Shown here: positions 58,398 through 64,000 of the stretch, piece after piece
How the letters are laid out: every line of letters begins with the position of its first letter
Numbering within the stretch: position 1 is the stretch's first letter
Origin: Pyrocephalus nanus
Taxonomy: Eukaryota; Chordata; Aves; Passeriformes; Tyrannidae
Reading direction: 5' to 3'
Length of the DNA stretch: 64,000 nucleotides
Assembly (NCBI GenBank): GCA_038380795.1
Contig: CM076277.1
Coordinates: 2,757,501 to 2,821,500 of the forward strand
Notes under the pieces: generated by a model
The model's database searches: none
Told to the model about the DNA's origin: nothing
Seen by the model: the letters and a program-made list of their open reading frames with translations, nothing else
Position numbers and translations under genes: made by a program

Positions 58398-61300
58398 GTG
58401 GAAGATGTTCATTTAGACCACGATGAGCTCTTAGGATGAGAATCAACTCTCCTGACTGGCTCTTCTAGAAGTCAGATGCTGACTCAGCTGGTCACCTGGG
58501 CTGAAGCCCTTTGATAAAATTATTGGGATGCCAGAGGAAAGGATCAGTTCCACCTGCCTGCCTGAAATGGGAGAGATGTCCCACTGGATTTTAAAGGAAC
58601 CTAAGAGGGAAGAATGTGGATTTTGGCCTTGCAGCTATTCACAATATAAAGCTTCTCCCCATGGAAGTCCCAGCAGTGGATTCTGAGCTGTTGGCACTTT
58701 GATTTTCAGCAGCAAAGCCAAGTGATGATGATAATAATAACCACAGGGATGAGCCCTGAGTATTTCCAGGAGGATGGAGGCACCTGCCAGAGAGCCAGGG
58801 AGGAAGGAAGCAAAGGGATGACAGCCAAATACCAACCATGTGGCACAGATGGCCAAAAATATGGCTCATTCCTAATGGCTTCTGGTGCATTTAGGAGAAA
58901 CTCTGTGCGTATGGAACTCCAGAGCTGTCCAAAGGCAGAACCTGCACAGGAAAATAGGAATGATGACAGCAAGAGGCTTGGATGAGGCTGTCAGGGTTAT
59001 TGTTGGCCCCTCCTGGCCACTGCAGCCTGTGGCTAGGAGAGATTTCATTAAAAATCTAAATAAAGGCTCCCAAATAAAACTAAGGCTTCTATTCCCTGTA
59101 CAATAACTACATTCTGCATGTCTGTAAGGAGCAAGGAATCGTGTTTTTATTTATTTTTCCCTTTCCCTTGAGCTTCATGTAAGATTGCAAACCAGGCAAA
59201 GCAGCATCAGCATGGACAAGACTGTGCTGAAATAAATCCATTTTTCTTCTGGCACCCCCCATATTTGTTTGGCATCCTGGTCTATTCTTTTTGATTTTTT
59301 TTTTCAGAGTTTCAGTGGACATAAAACTCAATTCAACCCTTCTTAATTTATATTCGCCTCAGTTTGTGCCATTTGAAGAATAGTTTTCACATTCTAAGTA
59401 GACCAGATAATAATTAATAGAGTAGATAATTGCACCATCAAGCCAGTCATTTTGCAAGGGTGAGGATGTGCCACTTTAATATTTTAAAACTTCCCAGATT
59501 GTTTCAGACATATGGGGATTATATAATATTTACTGTGCCAGGCTGATGAAGGGCCAGGCTTAACTGCAAGTTATTGTAATCATGCCACTGTTTTTATGAG
59601 GACCTGAGAAAATAGGCATTATAAAGAAATATTGACAGATTAAATAGATTCTATGATGGGAACTGGGAAATTGCTCCATTAAAGCGTGTGTGTGTGTTAC
59701 AACATTAGGCAATTATTAAATTAACAGATGGCAGAGGCTTCTCAGAGCTCTGGAAATGGATCCCAGCAGCATCCAAGTGATAAAGGGAAAGTCATATGCT
59801 AATGTAGGCTGGAATCTGAATCCCCCTCTCAATCACTGGCACGTGGGGATTCAGGGGATTAAAGTGATTCATTGATCTCCCAGCAGCAATAACAGCGATG
59901 AATCACCCAGTGATGCAAATCTGTGTGTTCCCCCACTCCCCCCAGGTAAGAGTAAATTGGTCCCCAAAAGGTGATTCCCCAACTAGCAGAGGAAAAATAG
60001 TGAGGGAAGAGAGGGGAGCCAGAGAAAGTTGACTCACCAAACAGGATGTCAGGTCTTGGAGTCTGGGAGTGCTCACCTGGGACACAGCAAAGCACAGCTC
60101 CCCCCTCTCCTGTCCTGGAGGGATCCCAATCACACTCTGCACCTCCCCAATTCCAAAGCACTGGTCTGGAAGAAGCATTTTGCATCTCTTGTTCCTTACT
60201 CTGTTCCCCTTGCTTGAGGGATTAAATCCCACTGGAGCAAAGACTGTAATGCTGGGGAACCATCACACCCCGAAATCTGCTGAGCAGCACATCCCTGCTG
60301 GCAGCAGGCGGGTGGAAACCTCCTGGGAAGGGGTGGTTGGAAGAGTCCTGTGGCAACTGAGACACATCCCTGTCCCTGCTCTGGACAGGGATGAGATTGA
60401 GCAGGATTTTGACCCCGGGGCTGAGCCCTGTGCCCTCCAGGACAGGAGCTCTGAGCTCCTTGCCCTTGGCATTTTTCTCATCAGTGAGGATTTTTTAAGC
60501 CCTCGTTAATTCCGAGAGCAAAAGTCTGAGAAAGGCTCATTAGCCTGGAGGTAGGAACAGGGCTTGGGAAGTACCTTTGCTTCAGGGAACACTTAATTGT
60601 TTATACAAAGCTTCACAGTGCTGAAAAGGCCAAATTTACCGTGGAGGCATCCAGGCTGTCTCCTTGGACTGCCAGTGGGCAGAGCACTTTCCTGGGCAGA
60701 TGATTGATCCCTTAAATCCCCTGAAGCAGAAAGAAAATTCAGATGACACCAACTTCCCTGAGCAGTTTGTAACCCCAGGCCTACATTTCCAGCATGGAAA
60801 GTTTTGCATTAAATGGAAAACTGTGCATGGAGCCACAGGAAATATTTAAGAGTTGGACTTCTGAAGGTGGAGATTTAGTGTTGTTCCAGCTCTCCAAAGT
60901 TCTTTGAGAAAGTTTGGATTTGGCTGTCACATGGAATAATAAATCAATCATTCCCACCATTTTAGCAATTGCCCCCTTTTTAGATTTAATTCATCAGAAT
61001 TGGAACCCTGGAGTTCAATTCAAACACAAGGTAGCTGCTTCATTGTTCTGGACCTCTTAGTGTCCAGTAATTTCCAACACCATAAAATACAAGTAAAATT
61101 CCCTTTTTTGCAATTCTTTTTGCCCCTGCTGGCAAGGTCTGCTCTGCACACAGAGCTCCCGTGGGTGGCAACAGGGAACACGTCACTGACCTGCAGTAAT
61201 TGTTTGTTTTTAGGAATTAAATAGGCAATGAGTGGTTGGTGGGTTTTGTGCAGGTCATCAAACGTCTCAAAAGCAGCCTGGAGAGAAAGGTTAACTTTCA

Positions 61301-61489
61301 GAAATGTTTCACACAGGTAATAATAAGAATTCAGATGTATTTGAGCTGCAAAAGGGGACACATCTTTGTGGGCTCAGGAATCTGCTGCCTGAGAGCAAGA
61401 ACAGCTGAACTGGAGGATATCACAGACTATCAAAGAAAATCCTTTAACAGCATCACTGAGCACGCACAGGGAAATAAATGTTAGAATTA
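58398..61489. other. Unique sequence, about 3.1 kb
   Basis: Short GAT/AAT triplets at 58722-58740 and (GT)6 near 59685. No gene recognised. The part at 59340-59760 is listed separately. Confidence 0.5.
59340..59760. promoter_or_regulatory. Candidate conserved noncoding element, AT-rich
   Basis: Repeat-free AT-rich DNA with GATAATAATTAATAGAG, AGATAATTGC, GGCAATTATTAAATTAAC and TTTTTATGAGG words, and almost no CpG. Such composition is common in conserved enhancers of gene deserts, but this is not proof. Confidence 0.25.
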
Positions 61490-61503
61490 AAATCATAAAA
61501 TGC

Positions 61504-61740
61504 AATCATAGAATGTCCTGAGTTTGAAGGGACACACAAGGAACATCCAGTCACAGCACAGACACCCCAACAACCCCACCCTGTCCCTCAGAGCATCATC
61601 CAAACCCTCCTGCAGCTCTGGCAGCCTTGGGGCCGTGCCCACTGCCCTGGGGAGCCTGTTCAGTGCCAACCACCCTCTGGGGGAAGAACCTTTCCCTGAG
61701 ATCCACCCTGAGCCTGCCCTGACACAGCTCCAGGCCATTA
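61504..61740 (-). mobile_element. CR1 LINE 3' end, same subfamily as 13795-14059
   Basis: AATCATAGAATGTCCTGAG tail, CACAGACACCCCAACAACCC, GCCGTGCCCACTGCCCTGGG and GATCCACCCTGAGCCTGCCC, stopping at CAGCTCCAGGCCATT. Confidence 0.95.
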
Positions 61741-62341
61741 ATATCTTATCCCTGTGTATTAAATTAGATCTCCTGATTTAAAGATGAGCCATAGCTTGGT
61801 TTGAAACTCTTTCACTCTCCCAGGCAGTGACAGGGGATGTATTATCTGTGGAGAATGATATGGAAAACAAAGACACTTGGGATATTTAGGAGCCAAAGTC
61901 CTGTTTCAGTGGTGACATGGAAACTCAGGCACACCAAGGGCCAGGTTCCCAAAGGCATTTGGGGGTCCAGAGATGCAGAGGGACTCGGGTTGGTCAGAAG
62001 CCACTGGGGAAAAGGATGCTTTTAAATCCAGTTGCAATAGGTGTGGAAAAGCAGAGGTCCAGGTCAGAGATGTCAGCCTGTGATCTGAGAGCTGTGGGGA
62101 GGAGAGGGCATGTGAGGAGCTGTGAGCCAGTTTAAAGGAGTCCAAAGTGACTTAGGAAATGACTTTCACCCAGCAGCACAGTCCACGGCACTGGCTTTCA
62201 AAGTGTTTGCATCTCTACCCAGAGCTAAAGTAGAATCCACAGGCTGAAGATGTTTGAAAACTTCTGGTCCAGCCCATTTGGAAGCCTCAGATTGCAGCAA
62301 GAAGGGCAAAACAACTGTAATGATCCTCCTCTCCCAAAGAA
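61741..62341. other. Unique sequence, possible faint ancient repeat
   Basis: At 61938-62020, GGGCCAGGTTCCCAAAGGC and a following GATGCAGAGGGACTC resemble an amniote interspersed repeat of the 'gggccagattctcaaaggtatttaggca' type. Too diverged to call. Confidence 0.4.
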
Positions 62342-62905
62342 ATCAGTTATGCTTCCAGAGAAAGCAACAAAATTGAATTGGGCATTATGAAAAATTCTCT
62401 GTGTAGCTGCAACTACAACCTAGATAATTCACTTAGGCTAAATATATGACTGTAATTGAAAAATCCAAATAAGGTATGCATATGCATTGATCCATATGAT
62501 TTAAATCAAGCCATAAAACATCAACATTATCCAGCAAAAGCTGCTGGAGAAACGGCAGCCAAGCAGAATATGAAATTCCAGGGAGACCATTGCACTGGCT
62601 GGGAGGAGGACTTAATTGATTTTGACAAAGAAACCTATTTGCTGTTTAATTGATTCCTACTCTAAATTCACAGCACTTTCAGACCTAGCAGAGAGGAGCA
62701 GCAGAATAGTGATTACCCAGAGCAAATTACAGCTGGCCAGGTCCAGAATCCTTCAGGTCCTGGTAATTCTCTATTTACCAAATTACTGCTGTGGATTTTC
62801 AGAGAAACACTGAAGTGCGCTCGTACAAGCACACAAATCACTCAGAGCTACGGGATGATTGAAAGAGCTATTCAGGCCCCCAGAAGGACCTCAGGGAAGC
62901 AGTAA
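62342..62905 (+). mobile_element. Ty3/Gypsy-like retrotransposon pol relic: reverse transcriptase and integrase pieces
   Basis: Three protein-level blocks read on the plus strand. (1) RT: ELGIM (62375-62389), then two stops (TGA 62447, TAA 62453), then CICIDPYDLNQAIKHQHYP (62477-62533), which matches the 'R-C-DP-DLN-AI--EHYP' finger block of Ty3/Gypsy RTs. (2) Integrase core: DLIDFDKETYLL (62609-62644), which holds the first catalytic Asp position; a +1 shift at 62645-62648; then IDSYSKF (62649-62669), SSRIVITQSK (62697-62726) and ARSRILQVLV (62736-62765), matching '-DL----YLLVVDYYSKF-S--VI--K--FARHGIP-V'. The second catalytic Asp motif (SDNG) is lost. (3) QSYGMIERAIQ (62843-62875), matching 'QSNG--ERA-Q' with the catalytic Glu at 62861. 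The order RT then integrase is normal, but the RT palm (with the YxDD box) and RNase H that should lie between are absent. It is dead: stops, shifts and missing catalytic parts. No LTRs were found. Confidence 0.8.
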
Positions 62906-63339
62906 ACATCCTCACTTTATTCCAAAAGTGTCCACGCTCTTCTGCACCTCGTTTAGGTTGGGGGGGCTGGGTTTGCTGGGAAGGAGGAGTCACAAATTGT
63001 GCCAGGGTTGTTAAAGCCCCACATCTGGGTACAGTTGTGTAACCCCAAATTACACTGGAGACCACAGGGCTGCCCTCCTCACATCCCTGGGGCCTTCCCA
63101 GGGACTTCCCAGGCATCACTGAGCCTTCAACTTCACTTCAGAGAGGGGGTGAGAATGATTTTCTCCCCATCTTAAAACAGAGATTCAACCCTTGCAAGTC
63201 AGGTACTCCCTCACACAGGTGTCCTTTTAGACAGTGATGGTGTGGAGGTGCAAACATCATCAGTGGAAATGGGAAAAAGGCCTCAGAAATTGCCAAGGAT
63301 CTCAGAAATGGGAAGAGATCAGAAATGGATAAAAGATCT
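62906..63339. other. Unique sequence
   Basis: Nothing recognised after the Gypsy relic; no LTR or gag/env-type remnant is seen. Confidence 0.5.
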
Positions 63340-63666
63340 CAGAATTCTGCTCTCTACAACTTCCTGAAAAGAAGGTTGTGCTGAGTGGGGGGTCATCCTC
63401 TTCCCCAGGCAGCAAAAGGACTGGGGAAAATGGCCTCAAGCTGCACCAGAGGAGGCTCAGGTTGGATATTAGGAAAAGTTTATTCCCTGGAAGAGTGGTT
63501 AAGCATTGGAACAGGCTGCCCAGGGCAATGGTGGAGTCACCAGCCCTGAAAGGTTCAAAAAGGGAGTGGATTTCACAACATGGTTTAGTGGCCATGGTGG
63601 TGTTCTTAGTCAAAGCTTGGGCTCGATGATCTTGGAGGCCTTTTCCAACCTTAAAGATTCTGGGGT
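63340..63666 (+). mobile_element. CR1 LINE 3' end
   Basis: Sense: GGCCTCAAGCTGCACCAGAG, GGTTGGATATTAGGAAAAG, CATTGGAACAGGCTGCCCAG, GGGCTCGATGATCTTGGAGG and CTTTTCCAACCTTAAAGATTC. The octamer tail is degraded to GATTCTGGG. Confidence 0.94.
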
Positions 63667-64000
63667 TGCCAGGATCACCAGGAATGCACAGTCAGGCTCC
63701 TGTGCTGGGGCTCTGCTCCCTCCAGGAGCAACGAGGATGCTCCATCCCTCCTCCTGACCCCAGCCCTGGAAGCACAAAGGAGCACCCACAAGGCATCCCC
63801 TCTCCTGTTTCCCTGGTGTCTCCCTAACAGTGACCGATGGATGGACTCACAGAGAAGATTTTTCAAATTGAAAAATCCCCTCTCGTTCCAGAAATCATCC
63901 TCCCCTGAGCTCAGCCATTTGTCACACGGGGCGAGGCAGAGCTGGCACACTCCTCTTCCCCAGGGTCCATGGAAAGCTGGGATAGAAACATGGCAATTAC
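63667..64000. other. Unique sequence to window end
   Basis: Nothing recognised. Confidence 0.5.

Noticed and set aside
61938..62060. Faint resemblance to an amniote interspersed repeat starting GGGCCAG
   Set aside because: Only two words match; it needs a sensitive profile search.
1..64000. CRISPR array, prokaryotic operons, tRNA or rRNA genes
   Set aside because: The sequence is vertebrate; no regular spaced repeats or RNA gene structures were seen.

Overview
This is vertebrate intergenic or intronic DNA, almost certainly from a bird. The main evidence is the repeats. More than twenty-five 5'-truncated copies of the CR1 non-LTR retrotransposon lie on both strands. They have the avian 3' tail: a target-like ATTCTATG/ATTCTGTG octamer preceded by a 'GGTCCCTTCCAACCCAAA'-type stretch. 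No abundant SINE of mammalian type is seen and CpG is depleted except in one place. A songbird is likely, from the CR1 subfamilies and one LTR-like block, but that is inference.

I see no protein-coding gene that I can defend. The longest open frames (for example 22696-23571, 3534-4379, and 12738-13355 inside a purine repeat) have no recognisable domain, cross repeat boundaries, or exist only because a repeat lacks stop codons. No tRNA or rRNA was recognised.

Layout. 1-720: two CR1 pieces. 2.9-3.6 kb: an old CR1 reverse-transcriptase remnant. 4.18-4.74 kb: the only CpG-rich block, ending in a strong splice-donor-like sequence, a possible promoter or first exon. 7.2-7.63 kb: a MEF2/GATA/E-box cluster. 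8.55-9.87 kb: three CR1 copies in a row. 12.92-13.24 kb: a 320-bp uninterrupted polypurine tract (42 copies of GAGGA) ending in a G-quadruplex motif. 16.75-17.24 kb: two converging CR1s. 27.5-28.2 kb: an LTR-like block. 36.1-36.8 kb: an old CR1 whose ORF2 C-terminal frame is still open. 47.0-47.4 kb: a third old CR1 on the minus strand. 52.99-57.16 kb: CR1 pieces flanking conserved-looking unique DNA. 58.0 kb: a CORE-SINE-like relic.

The most unusual item is at 62342-62905: a decayed Ty3/Gypsy-type pol relic. Reverse-transcriptase and integrase motifs can both be read on the plus strand, with the DNA that normally separates them missing. Gypsy elements are rare and long extinct in birds.

Several unique stretches (around 12.1, 22.3, 23.7, 30.9, 54.7, 55.4, 57.7 and 59.4 kb) are AT-rich with homeodomain, octamer or FOX-like words and look like candidate conserved noncoding elements. 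This rests on appearance only and needs alignment to other birds. The overall picture fits a regulatory landscape of an unseen gene, not a gene cluster.
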